64,000 nucleotides of DNA from Hymenobacter jeollabukensis. GTDB taxonomy: Bacteria > Bacteroidota > Bacteroidia > Cytophagales > Hymenobacteraceae. Of this stretch, positions 43,390-50,866 are shown in pieces. Position 1 is the first letter of the stretch. Each line of letters begins with the position of its first letter. The position numbers and the translations under genes are program-made. The notes below the pieces were generated by a model. It saw only the letters and a program-made list of their open reading frames with translations, had not been told where the DNA came from and searched no databases. The stretch is from positions 248,001-312,000 of the forward strand of contig NZ_VAJM01000004.1 in NCBI RefSeq assembly GCF_005771675.1. Reading direction: 5' to 3'.

Positions 43390-43647
43390 ATGGCAAATCA
43401 TAAGTCGGCTCTGAAGCGCATCCGCTCGAACGAAGCCAAGCGCGTGTTGAACCGTTACCAGCACAAATCGACCCGCACGGCCGTTAAGAAGCTGCGCGCT
43501 ACCACCGAGGCATCGGAAGCCCAGGAGCTGCTGAAGAAAGTATCTTCGATGCTCGACCGTCTGGCCAAGAAGAACATCATCCACAAGAACAAGGCTGCCA
43601 ACAACAAGTCCAGCCTGACCAAGTACGTAAACTCGCTGGCCGCCTAA
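43390..43647 (+). CDS. rpsT: 30S ribosomal protein S20
   Basis: 85 aa, normal length, 'MANHKSALKRIRSNEAKRVL' at the N-terminus and helical basic sequence throughout. Monocistronic with its own consensus promoter and terminator. Confidence 0.97.
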   Translation: MANHKSALKRIRSNEAKRVLNRYQHKSTRTAVKKLRATTEASEAQELLKKVSSMLDRLAKKNIIHKNKAANNKSSLTKYVNSLAA

Positions 43648-43674
43648 GCAGCCGAGAGTTTAGTCGAGTTCTTG

Positions 43675-43709
43675 ATGAAGGCCCCGCGCTACCGGCGCGG
43701 GGCCTTCAT
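43675..43709 (+). terminator. Terminator-like hairpin after rpsT
   Basis: ATGAAGGCCCCGCGC (43675-43689) and GCGCGGGGCCTTCAT (43695-43709) pair perfectly with a 5-nt loop; the following T-run is weak. Confidence 0.7.
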
Positions 43710-43778
43710 GCGTTTGTATCGGGTTGCGGTTTAAGTCTATAGGTATATATTGCTGCCGAATTATTGCTATTGCATCCG

Positions 43779-45269
43779 ATGAAACACCTCTACCGCTTAC
43801 TGGCCCTGGCGGGCCTTGCTGCCCTTGCCCATTCCGCCGCGCACGGCCAGGATTGGCGCCCCTTCCGCCCAGGATTGATTTACTCCTACAACTGGAGCAC
43901 CACCAACGCCACGCATACCCTGCGGCTGGATTCGGCCTACGTGGCCGGCACCGACTCGGTGTACACTTTCAACCGGGTGATGCGGCCCACGGGCGTAAAT
44001 ACCTTCCAGTTCAGGCCTTCGCGCAACAACATTCTGGGGGGCCGCCTGATCTGCCGGCCGGCCCAGCGGGAGTACGCACTGGAAACCGTGGCTGAAATCG
44101 GCATGGCCGCGCAGACGCTGATACTCCGGCCGCGGGCGGCCGTCGGCAGCAGCTGGGCCGCCACGCCCTTGCTCACTGCTACGCTCACCAGCCGCGGGCA
44201 GCGCACCTGGGGAGTGGCGCCGGCCACGTTCACCGATTCGGTGGCCACCATTACGCTCAGCAACGGCCGCGTCTTCGAGCTGAGCCGCTCGTACGGCCTG
44301 CTGCGCGGCCCTTCCAACTGGACTTCTACTGCCGTCGACCTGCTGCAAGGTAACACCGTGCCGGTACCGTATCAGCAGTCAATCTACAGCCCGCTGGTAC
44401 AGCTCGATTTTCAGCCCGGCGACGAGCTTGGGTACGCCGCCGAAGATTATGGGGCTTTCCCGTGTTACCGGGACTATGAGCTGCGGCGTATCCTGACGCG
44501 GCAGCAGACAGCGGATAGCTTGATTTATACCTATTTGACACAAACGGAATATAACCGGGCTGGAGGTCCTAACAATAATCCTTGTGGACCCACGGCGTAC
44601 TACAACCTGACTTCGCCGCGCGTGGAACGCTTGGCCGTGCCGCTGCGCCGCCCGGCTCTCACCCGTCAATCCGACTATTTAAGCCATGCCAGCCTGAGCC
44701 TGCTCACGTACGAATATGCCTGGACGACAAATGCGTTGCTGATGGGTGAGGCTGTGCGCAGCGGCAGTGGTTCATGTCAGCTAAATGGCCGGCTGCTGGT
44801 AGCATATGCGCGCATGTACGGCGCCGGTGCGGGCATCTATACCTACGGCGTGGATGCTGCCGGCGGTACCCACGAATATGCTGTCGGCGTGGGTGAAACC
44901 CGGCGTTTCTACTGGCTGCTGCAATATTACCGCAAATTGCTGCCCAACGGCAGCTACGCCACCTGCGGCACGCGCACCAATTTCAATACCCTGCTGCCCA
45001 GCCGCGAAGCCCGGAGTGCCGCCCGACTGCAGCTCTACCCCAATCCTGCCACCCACGAAGCCACGCTGCGCCTGCAGCAGCCCACGCCGGCCGAAACCAG
45101 CCTAACGCTGCTCGACGCCCTCGGGCGACAAGTGCGGCAACAGCGCCTTGACCGCGGCGCAACGCAGGCCACGGTGCCGCTGACCGGCTTGTCCGCAGGC
45201 CTCTACGTGGTGCAGTTGCAGCTGCCCGGCGAAGCGCCGCTGGTATTGCGCCTGCAACACGTGGAATAG
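43779..45269 (+). CDS. Secreted protein with type IX sorting domain
   Basis: 496 aa. Signal peptide ('LLALAGLAALAHSAAHGQ'), a central part of about 380 residues with no recognised domain but several Cys ('FPCYRDYELRRI', 'YATCGTRTNF'), and a C-terminal type A sorting domain ('LQLYPNPATHEATLRLQQ', 'LLDALGRQVRQQRLDRG', 'LSAGLYVVQLQLPGEAP'). It should cross the outer membrane by the type IX system and stay on the surface or be released. The middle part has looser codon use than the flanking genes. Confidence 0.88.
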   Translation: MKHLYRLLALAGLAALAHSAAHGQDWRPFRPGLIYSYNWSTTNATHTLRLDSAYVAGTDSVYTFNRVMRPTGVNTFQFRPSRNNILGGRLICRPAQREYALETVAEIGMAAQTLILRPRAAVGSSWAATPLLTATLTSRGQRTWGVAPATFTDSVATITLSNGRVFELSRSYGLLRGPSNWTSTAVDLLQGNTVPVPYQQSIYSPLVQLDFQPGDELGYAAEDYGAFPCYRDYELRRILTRQQTADSLIYTYLTQTEYNRAGGPNNNPCGPTAYYNLTSPRVERLAVPLRRPALTRQSDYLSHASLSLLTYEYAWTTNALLMGEAVRSGSGSCQLNGRLLVAYARMYGAGAGIYTYGVDAAGGTHEYAVGVGETRRFYWLLQYYRKLLPNGSYATCGTRTNFNTLLPSREARSAARLQLYPNPATHEATLRLQQPTPAETSLTLLDALGRQVRQQRLDRGATQATVPLTGLSAGLYVVQLQLPGEAPLVLRLQHVE

Positions 45270-45284
45270 ACGAGCAGGAACACA

Positions 45285-45320
45285 AAAAAGCCCGCGCTGC
45301 CGTTGCAGCGCGGGCTTTTT
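45285..45320. terminator. Bidirectional terminator between the T9SS-cargo gene and pyk
   Basis: AAAAAGCCCGCGCTGC and GCAGCGCGGGCTTTTT (16-bp perfect arms, CGTT loop), with T-runs on both strands. Confidence 0.93.
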
Positions 45321-45339
45321 GCTTGGCAAGTCGAGCCGC

Positions 45340-46779
45340 TTACGCCACGCTCAGCTTGATCATGTTAGTTTTGCCTTTCTCCCCGATGGGCATGGAAGCG
45401 GTGTTGATGAACACGTCGCCCTTCTCCAGGTTGCCGGTGGTCGAAAGGATATACTTGATGTCCGACACCGAGCTGTCGGTGCTCACCATGCGGTCGTAGT
45501 AGAAGCCGCGCACGCCCCAGATCAGGCTCAGCGTCGTGAGCAGGTTGCGGTTGTCGGTGAAGATGAAGATGTTAGCCTTGGGGCGGTACTTGGCAATCTG
45601 GAAGGCCGTGTAGCCGCGGTGCGTCATGCCGGTAATGGCCTTGGCGCCGGTGTTTTTGGCCATGTGGCAGGCCGCCGACAGCACGCTGTCGACCATGAAG
45701 GTGGGCGACTCCGGCGTGATGGCGTGCCAGCGGTGGTAGAGCGACTCGCGGCGCGACTCCACGCTCTGAATCGTGCCCACCATCGAGCGAATCACCTCCG
45801 CGGGGTAGGCCCCCACGGCGGTTTCGGCCGAGAGCATCACCGCGTCGGCCCCGTCGATGACGGCGTTGGCCACGTCGCTGGTTTCGGCACGCGTCGGGCG
45901 TGGGGCCGTAATCATGCTCTCCATCATCTGGGTGGCCACAATCACCGGCTTGCCGGCCTTGTTGCACTTCTCGATGATCATCTTCTGCGCCATCGGCACC
46001 TCTTCCATCTTCACCTCCACGCCCAGGTCGCCGCGGGCCACCATGATGGCGTCGGTGAGGGCAATGATGTCGTCGAGGTTCTTCAGGCCTTCCGGCGTCT
46101 CGATTTTGGCCACCACCTTGGCGTGCTTACCGCTTTCGGCAATGATCTGCTTGATAAAGCGGATGTCCTCGCCGCGGCGGGCAAACGACAGCGCAATCCA
46201 GTCCACGTCGTTTTCCAGGCCGAACTTCAGGTCCTCAATGTCCTTTTCAGTCATCGATGGGGCCGACACGTCCGAGTCGGGCAGGTTGATGCCCTTACGC
46301 GGCTTCACCAGCCCGCCGTAAATCACCTCGCACAGCACTTCTTTCTCGCGGTCGGTGCTGATGACGCGCAGCTCGATTTTGCCGTCGTCGATCAGAATCA
46401 TGTCGCCGGCTTTCACGTCGCGAGCCAGGCCCAGGTAGATGGTGCTGATGCGGCCGGGGCGGCTGATTTCCTTTTCGCCGCATACGAGCAGGAGCTGCTC
46501 CCCGGCTTTGATTTCAAACGAGCCGCCTTCCACCTCGCCGAGGCGGATTTTGGGGCCCTGCAAGTCCTGCAGCAGGCCCACGTGGGTGCGCAGGTCCTTG
46601 TTGAGGCGGCGCACCAGGTTAATCACGTTCAGGTGTTCTTCGTGGGCGCCGTGGGAGAAGTTGAGGCGAAACACGTCCACGCCTTCGCGGATGAGCATGC
46701 CCAGCTTCTCGTACGTGTTGGAAGCCGGCCCGACGGTGGCGACAATCTTGGTTTTGTTGAAAGAGGGACGATTTTCCAT
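45340..46779 (-). CDS. pyk: Pyruvate kinase
   Basis: 479 aa. Last step of glycolysis, PEP + ADP to pyruvate + ATP. 'KTKIVATVGPASNTYEKLGM', 'FRLNFSHGAHEEH', 'LLQDLQGPKIRLGEVEGGSF', the Mg/PEP site 'DWIALSFARRGEDI' and 'MVARGDLGVEV', and the Lys/Glu region 'VVAKIETPEGLKNLDDI' are present. Full length. In Bacteroidota it is usually near the IPExxxVDY gene and acpP, as here. Confidence 0.97.
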   Translation of the reverse strand: MENRPSFNKTKIVATVGPASNTYEKLGMLIREGVDVFRLNFSHGAHEEHLNVINLVRRLNKDLRTHVGLLQDLQGPKIRLGEVEGGSFEIKAGEQLLLVCGEKEISRPGRISTIYLGLARDVKAGDMILIDDGKIELRVISTDREKEVLCEVIYGGLVKPRKGINLPDSDVSAPSMTEKDIEDLKFGLENDVDWIALSFARRGEDIRFIKQIIAESGKHAKVVAKIETPEGLKNLDDIIALTDAIMVARGDLGVEVKMEEVPMAQKMIIEKCNKAGKPVIVATQMMESMITAPRPTRAETSDVANAVIDGADAVMLSAETAVGAYPAEVIRSMVGTIQSVESRRESLYHRWHAITPESPTFMVDSVLSAACHMAKNTGAKAITGMTHRGYTAFQIAKYRPKANIFIFTDNRNLLTTLSLIWGVRGFYYDRMVSTDSSVSDIKYILSTTGNLEKGDVFINTASMPIGEKGKTNMIKLSVA

Positions 46780-46817
46780 GTATTCGATGGGGAATTGTGC
46801 TGCGCAGCGGCAAGCAA

Positions 46818-46825
46818 CAAAATTA
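46818..46825 (-). promoter_or_regulatory. -7 box TAATTTTG for pyk
   Basis: An exact TAnnTTTG on the minus strand, 38 nt before the pyk ATG. Confidence 0.6.
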
Positions 46826-46860
46826 GTTGCGGAGTTTTTTTATGGGATTGGGCGAGGCGC

Positions 46861-47072
46861 AGCCGAAGGACCTTATTACGCGGAACGGGCAGTTCCAGCC
46901 GTCAATGCGGAGCAGGCAAGGCTTCATCGGCACCACGCGCTTCCCAGCCCAGGTCGGCTCCGTGGGGGAGAAGCCAGCTTGCGCTGATACTGAAGCAGGT
47001 ACGCGAGAGGCCCCGGCTGCGCGCGAGATGACGGTGGGAAGCGTCGTTCGAGCGTGATAAGGTCCTTCGGCT
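46861..47072. repeat. Long-loop inverted repeat in the pyk/IPExxxVDY gap
   Basis: AGCCGAAGGACCTTATTACG (from 46861) and CGTGATAAGGTCCTTCGGCT (to 47072) match at all but one position, with a 170-nt interior that holds no supported gene. It fills the 327-nt gap. The arm words GAAGGACCTT also appear in the element at 56442. Confidence 0.8.
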
Positions 47073-47106
47073 AAGCCGCGGCCGGAGCCACGGAGGGTTT
47101 GCGGCC

Positions 47107-47535
47107 CTAAAAGAGCAAGTTTTCTTTGAACTTAAGCGTATTTGGGTCGAAGCGGCAGGCGTACTGCACCTCCGGCAGGGCCGTGAGCTGCTCCAGGAGC
47201 TGGTCGGCGTCGAGCGCGCCGGTGCCGTTTTGCACCTGAATCAGGTAGTCGTACTCCTTGATATCGGGCGCCAGAAAAGGTTTTTTCAGCGGCGAGGGGT
47301 CCACCGAGCGGTTGCGCAGCAGGCGCAGCGTGGCCGTTTCGGTGGCGTGCAGATAGTTGCTGATGACCAGCCGGCCCCGGGTGAGCAAATCGTAAATCAG
47401 GTCCTGCTGCTTCACCAAACGCAGGCGCAGGGCCCGATTCAGCGTCCAGGCCAGCTTATGGTCCCGGCTCGACGACACTACGCCGAACAGGTCGAAGTCA
47501 CAATCGTAGTCGCAATCGAGGGTCAGGGTTTTCAT
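47107..47535 (-). CDS. IPExxxVDY-family protein
   Basis: 142 aa. 'DLFGVVSSSRDHKLAWTLNR' and 'LRLVKQQDLIYDL' match the IPExxxVDY family of small Bacteroidota proteins of unknown function, whose genes sit between pyk and acpP as here. No signal peptide or membrane segment. Start 47535 ('MKTLTLDCDYDCDFDLFGV') was chosen because the longer frame adds 26 unconserved residues. Divergent from acpP. Confidence 0.82.
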   Translation of the reverse strand: MKTLTLDCDYDCDFDLFGVVSSSRDHKLAWTLNRALRLRLVKQQDLIYDLLTRGRLVISNYLHATETATLRLLRNRSVDPSPLKKPFLAPDIKEYDYLIQVQNGTGALDADQLLEQLTALPEVQYACRFDPNTLKFKENLLF

Positions 47536-47627
47536 AGCGCAGCACAGAATCAGGTCCAACGGGCGTAAAACTACAGGTTTGCGGGGGCGAAACCAGCGCC
47601 CGCGGCAGGGCAAATGCTACCGTCCGG

Positions 47628-47659
47628 TTTGATAATGTTGAGGAAGATGGTGTTATTTG
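47628..47659 (+). promoter_or_regulatory. Promoter of acpP
   Basis: TTTG (47628-47631), 20-nt spacer, GTTATTTG (47652-47659), which keeps the TTTG half of the -7 box. Leader about 25 nt. Confidence 0.6.
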
Positions 47660-47688
47660 TGGCCGAGTTTTCTTTAAACCCCACGGAA

Positions 47689-47925
47689 ATGTCTGAAATC
47701 GCAGAAAAAGTAAAAAGCATCATCGTTGACAAGCTGGGCGTAGAGCCGTCGGAAGTGACCCCGGAGGCCAGCTTCACCAACGACCTCGGCGCTGACTCGC
47801 TGGACACGGTTGAGCTGATTATGGAGTTCGAAAAAGAGTTCAACGTGAGCATCCCCGACGACCAGGCTGAGAACATCGGCACCGTGGGCCAGGCCATTGC
47901 TTACCTCGAAGAGCACGCCAAATAA
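47689..47925 (+). CDS. acpP: Acyl carrier protein
   Basis: 78 aa acidic carrier for fatty-acid synthesis; the 4'-phosphopantetheine attaches to Ser37 in '[20 protein letters not shown]'. Start 47689 gives the standard length. Followed 94 nt later by fabF, with a GC hairpin and T-run between. Confidence 0.97.
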   Translation: MSEIAEKVKSIIVDKLGVEPSEVTPEASFTNDLGADSLDTVELIMEFEKEFNVSIPDDQAENIGTVGQAIAYLEEHAK

Positions 47926-47960
47926 GGCATCTTTACTTAGCTAAAGCAGAACCGCTTTGC

Positions 47961-47990
47961 CGGCCGGCTCGTGCCGGCCGTTTTCTTTTT
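47961..47990 (+). terminator. Terminator or attenuator between acpP and fabF
   Basis: CGGCCGG and CCGGCCG form a 7-bp all-GC stem with a 6-nt loop, followed by TTTTCTTTTT. Partial readthrough would give more acpP than fabF mRNA. Confidence 0.7.
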
Positions 47991-48019
47991 CCCCGTTTTT
48001 ACCCCTTCGCACCTCTTTT

Positions 48020-49270
48020 ATGGCGCTACGGAGAGTTGTTGTTACTGGTCTCGGAGCCATCACCCCGCTCGGCAAAACGGTTGCCGAATACTGGGACGGT
48101 TTGTCACGCGGCGTGAGTGGGGCCGCCCCCATCACCCGTTTCGACGCCAGCAAGTTCAAAACCCGCTTTGCCTGCGAAGTGAAGGGCTACAATCCCGACG
48201 ACTACTTCGAACGCAAGGAAGGCCGCAAGATGGACCTGTTCACGCAGTTCGCCGTCATTGCCAGCGACCAGGCCATTGCCGACGCCGGCCTGCTGGAAGG
48301 CGTCGACAAAGACCGCGTGGGCGTTATCTGGGGCTCGGGCATCGGCGGGCTGCGCACCTTCCAGGAGGAGTGCGTGGCCTTCGGGCGGGGCGACGGTACG
48401 CCGCGCTTCAACCCGTTCTTCATTCCGAAGATGATTGCCGACTCCTCGTCGGGCAACATCTCGATCAAGCACGGCTTCCGCGGCCCGAACTTCGTCACGA
48501 CCTCGGCCTGCGCCTCGTCGTCCGACTCCATTATCGCCGCTTTCAACTACATCCGCCTGAACATGGCGGATGTGATTGTGACCGGCGGCTCGGAGGCGGC
48601 CATTACCGAAGCGGGCGTGGGTGGCTTCAACGCCATCAAGGCCATGAGCGAGCGGAACGACGCGCCCGAAATGGCCTCGCGCCCCTACGATAAGGAGCGG
48701 GACGGTTTCGTGCTGGGGGAAGGCGCTGGCGCGCTGATCCTGGAGGAATACGAGCACGCCAAAGCCCGCGGCGCCAAGATTTACGCCGAGCTGCTCGGCG
48801 GCGGTCTGTCGTCGGATGCCTACCATATCACTGCCCCGGACCCCGATGGTAACGGGGTGGTGCTGGTGATGAAGAACGCCCTGCGCGACGCGGGCATTAC
48901 GCCGGCCGACGTGGACTACATCAACACCCACGGCACCAGCACTCCGCTGGGCGACGGGGCCGAGGTGAAGGCCATTCAGAAGGTGTTCGGCGAGGATGCG
49001 TACCGGCTCAACATCAGTTCCACCAAGAGCATGACCGGCCACCTGCTGGGCGGCGCCGGGGCCATCGAAGCCCTGGCCAGCATCCTGGCCATTCAGCACG
49101 GCGTGGTGCCCCCGACTATCAACCACTTCACCGACGACCCGGAGCTGGATTCGCGGCTGAACTTCACGTTCAACCAAGCCCAGAAGAGGGAGGTGAACAT
49201 TGCCATCAGCAATACCTTCGGCTTTGGCGGGCACAACACTTCGGTGGTGTTCGGCAAATTCCGCGACTAA
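48020..49270 (+). CDS. fabF: Beta-ketoacyl-ACP synthase II
   Basis: 416 aa condensing enzyme of fatty-acid elongation. Catalytic Cys164 in 'FVTTSACASSSDS', His in 'NTHGTSTPLGD' and His in 'STKSMTGHLLGGAGAIEAL'; 'NTFGFGGHNTSVVF' closes the active site. Start 48020 gives 'MALRRVVVTGLGAITPLG'; the upstream frame is the intergenic hairpin region. Operon with acpP. Confidence 0.97.
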   Translation: MALRRVVVTGLGAITPLGKTVAEYWDGLSRGVSGAAPITRFDASKFKTRFACEVKGYNPDDYFERKEGRKMDLFTQFAVIASDQAIADAGLLEGVDKDRVGVIWGSGIGGLRTFQEECVAFGRGDGTPRFNPFFIPKMIADSSSGNISIKHGFRGPNFVTTSACASSSDSIIAAFNYIRLNMADVIVTGGSEAAITEAGVGGFNAIKAMSERNDAPEMASRPYDKERDGFVLGEGAGALILEEYEHAKARGAKIYAELLGGGLSSDAYHITAPDPDGNGVVLVMKNALRDAGITPADVDYINTHGTSTPLGDGAEVKAIQKVFGEDAYRLNISSTKSMTGHLLGGAGAIEALASILAIQHGVVPPTINHFTDDPELDSRLNFTFNQAQKREVNIAISNTFGFGGHNTSVVFGKFRD

Positions 49271-49341
49271 CGGCTGGCGCACCGGGCCGGCTGATGAAAA
49301 CAGAACGTCATGCTGAACCCGGGAGTGTCATTCGAAAAACC

Positions 49342-49432
49342 AACGTCATGCTGAGCTTGTCGAAGCATCTCTGCCGCTTCGTTTACCCGAAGACGCCCGG
49401 TAGAGATGCTTCGACAGGCTCAGCATGACGTT
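49342..49432. repeat. Dispersed hairpin element, AACGTCAT family, copy 2
   Basis: AACGTCATGCTGAGCTTGTC (from 49342) and its inverted copy ending at 49432 match over 31 bp with one difference. A partial copy (AGAACGTCATGCTGAAC) lies just upstream near 49302. It sits between fabF and rnc. Confidence 0.9.
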
Positions 49433-49498
49433 CTTTAAGCCACCTGCCCACGCCCGGGGCTACGTCGGCCGCTTTATTTAGTACCAACTCTTTCGCTT

Positions 49499-50248
49499 AT
49501 GCCAACCCGTAGCGGACGTACGCTTCCGCTGTTCGGAATTTTCCGCCGCCTGCTCGGTCACGACCGGCAGTTCCGGCAGGCTATTGCCTCCGTGACGGGC
49601 AAGACGCCGGACAACGTGCGCCTGTACCGGCTGGCTTTCACGCACGCCTCCCTGGTGCGTCAGCAGGGCCAGACGCGTCACCTGTCGAACGAGCGGCTGG
49701 AGTTTCTGGGCGACGCCGTGCTGGGCGCGGTGGTGGCCGAGTACCTGTTCTTGAAATACCCCTACGAGCCGGAGGGCTTCCTGACGGAAATCCGCTCGCG
49801 CATCGTGAACCGGGAAAGCATGAACCAACTGGCCCTGAAGCTGGGGCTCGACGCGCTGGTGCAGCTCGACCCGGGCCAGAGCCGCTCGGCTCGCTCCCGC
49901 TCCGTCAACGGCAACGCCCTGGAAGCCCTGGTGGGCGCCATCTACCTCGACCACGGCTACGAGCAGGCCCGGCAGTTCGTGCTCAAGCGCCTGATCCGGC
50001 CCTACGTGGACGTGAAGGCGCTGACCTCGACCACGGCCAACTTCAAGAGCAAGCTCATCGAGTGGGCGCAACGCCACGGCAAGGCGGTGCGCTACGAGCT
50101 GAACGGGGAGCAGCGCACTGGCGGCGTGATGGAGTTTTCGGCTACGGTGATGATTGATGAGGAGGCCGTGGCCACGGGCATGGGCCTCTCCAAGAAGCAG
50201 GCCGAGCAGATGGCCGCGGAGCGGGCACTGGCGGCGCTGGGGGTGTAG
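49499..50248 (+). CDS. rnc: Ribonuclease III
   Basis: 249 aa double-strand RNA endonuclease for rRNA and mRNA processing. The signature 'SNERLEFLGDAVLGAVVAEY' is present, and a C-terminal dsRNA-binding domain ('NFKSKLIEWAQRHGKAVRYE', 'MGLSKKQAEQMAAERALAAL'). In the second metal-binding motif, where E. coli has 'ADTVEALIGG', this protein reads 'GNALEALVGA': the Asp is Asn while the Glu is kept. Whether that is a lineage trait needs comparison. Follows fabF, separated by a dispersed hairpin. Confidence 0.94.
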   Translation: MPTRSGRTLPLFGIFRRLLGHDRQFRQAIASVTGKTPDNVRLYRLAFTHASLVRQQGQTRHLSNERLEFLGDAVLGAVVAEYLFLKYPYEPEGFLTEIRSRIVNRESMNQLALKLGLDALVQLDPGQSRSARSRSVNGNALEALVGAIYLDHGYEQARQFVLKRLIRPYVDVKALTSTTANFKSKLIEWAQRHGKAVRYELNGEQRTGGVMEFSATVMIDEEAVATGMGLSKKQAEQMAAERALAALGV

Positions 50249-50296
50249 CAACTTTCTCGCAGTTGCATGAAATTATAGTTTATTCGAAATTAGAAT

Positions 50297-50785
50297 ATGG
50301 GTAGATACACTATTTTAAAGATATGCTCTATAATATTAGGTGCCTGTAGCCCTTCAGGTGAAAGGGCTGGTGGCCTTAATATAGTTGAAAAACAAGGTTA
50401 CTTGGTTACGCATTCGTTGAGGGCTGAAACGATGTACTTTATAGAGTCGTCGTCACCTCTAACGGCGCCGTTGACTCTGCACAACATTGAAGTTGAAAAT
50501 GCCTTCGCTTTTTCAACCAACGAGCGACTATTCAGTGACTTACTGCGCATTAGTGTTTTGCCAGATACATTCACCTTAAGTTTAAAAGATAAGGGGCTAA
50601 GCAAATTCGGTTGGGGTAAACTAATGGTTGTTCCAATTAAAATTATTTATGAGTTAGATTCCACTAACTGCAATTATGCATCACCTTCCTCCGCGAAGAG
50701 AAGGTTTTATATTGCTGGCAAACAAGACTCACTAGTATTTGATTATGATAATCCATGTGTTGATGTATTGAAACTGCATCAATAA
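50297..50785 (+). CDS. AT-rich orphan lipoprotein of unknown function
   Basis: 162 aa. A short signal with lipobox-like 'LGACS' starting at residue 14 or so, then a soluble domain with no recognised motif ('YLVTHSLRAETMYFIESSS', 'NAFAFSTNERLFSDLLRI'). The gene has clearly lower GC and different codon use from everything around it (many AAA, TTA, ATA), so recent transfer is likely. It starts 48 nt after rnc and ends 81 nt before nadE, so it looks inserted into an otherwise conserved stretch. Confidence 0.7.
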   Translation: MGRYTILKICSIILGACSPSGERAGGLNIVEKQGYLVTHSLRAETMYFIESSSPLTAPLTLHNIEVENAFAFSTNERLFSDLLRISVLPDTFTLSLKDKGLSKFGWGKLMVVPIKIIYELDSTNCNYASPSSAKRRFYIAGKQDSLVFDYDNPCVDVLKLHQ

Positions 50786-50866
50786 GTTTGGCCGCGGCCG
50801 GCACAACCCGAATCCGCCGTTTGGAGTTACTTGCAGGACGATTTCCAACCACCCCGCTTCCTGCTT

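Noticed and set aside
46827-47057. 76-codon frame in the pyk/IPExxxVDY gap
   Set aside because: Lies across an inverted repeat, low-complexity, no family resemblance, no promoter.
47961-47990. Treating acpP and fabF as separate transcription units
   Set aside because: The hairpin with T-run could terminate, but no -7 box is seen before fabF and the pair is a conserved operon, so attenuation is more likely.
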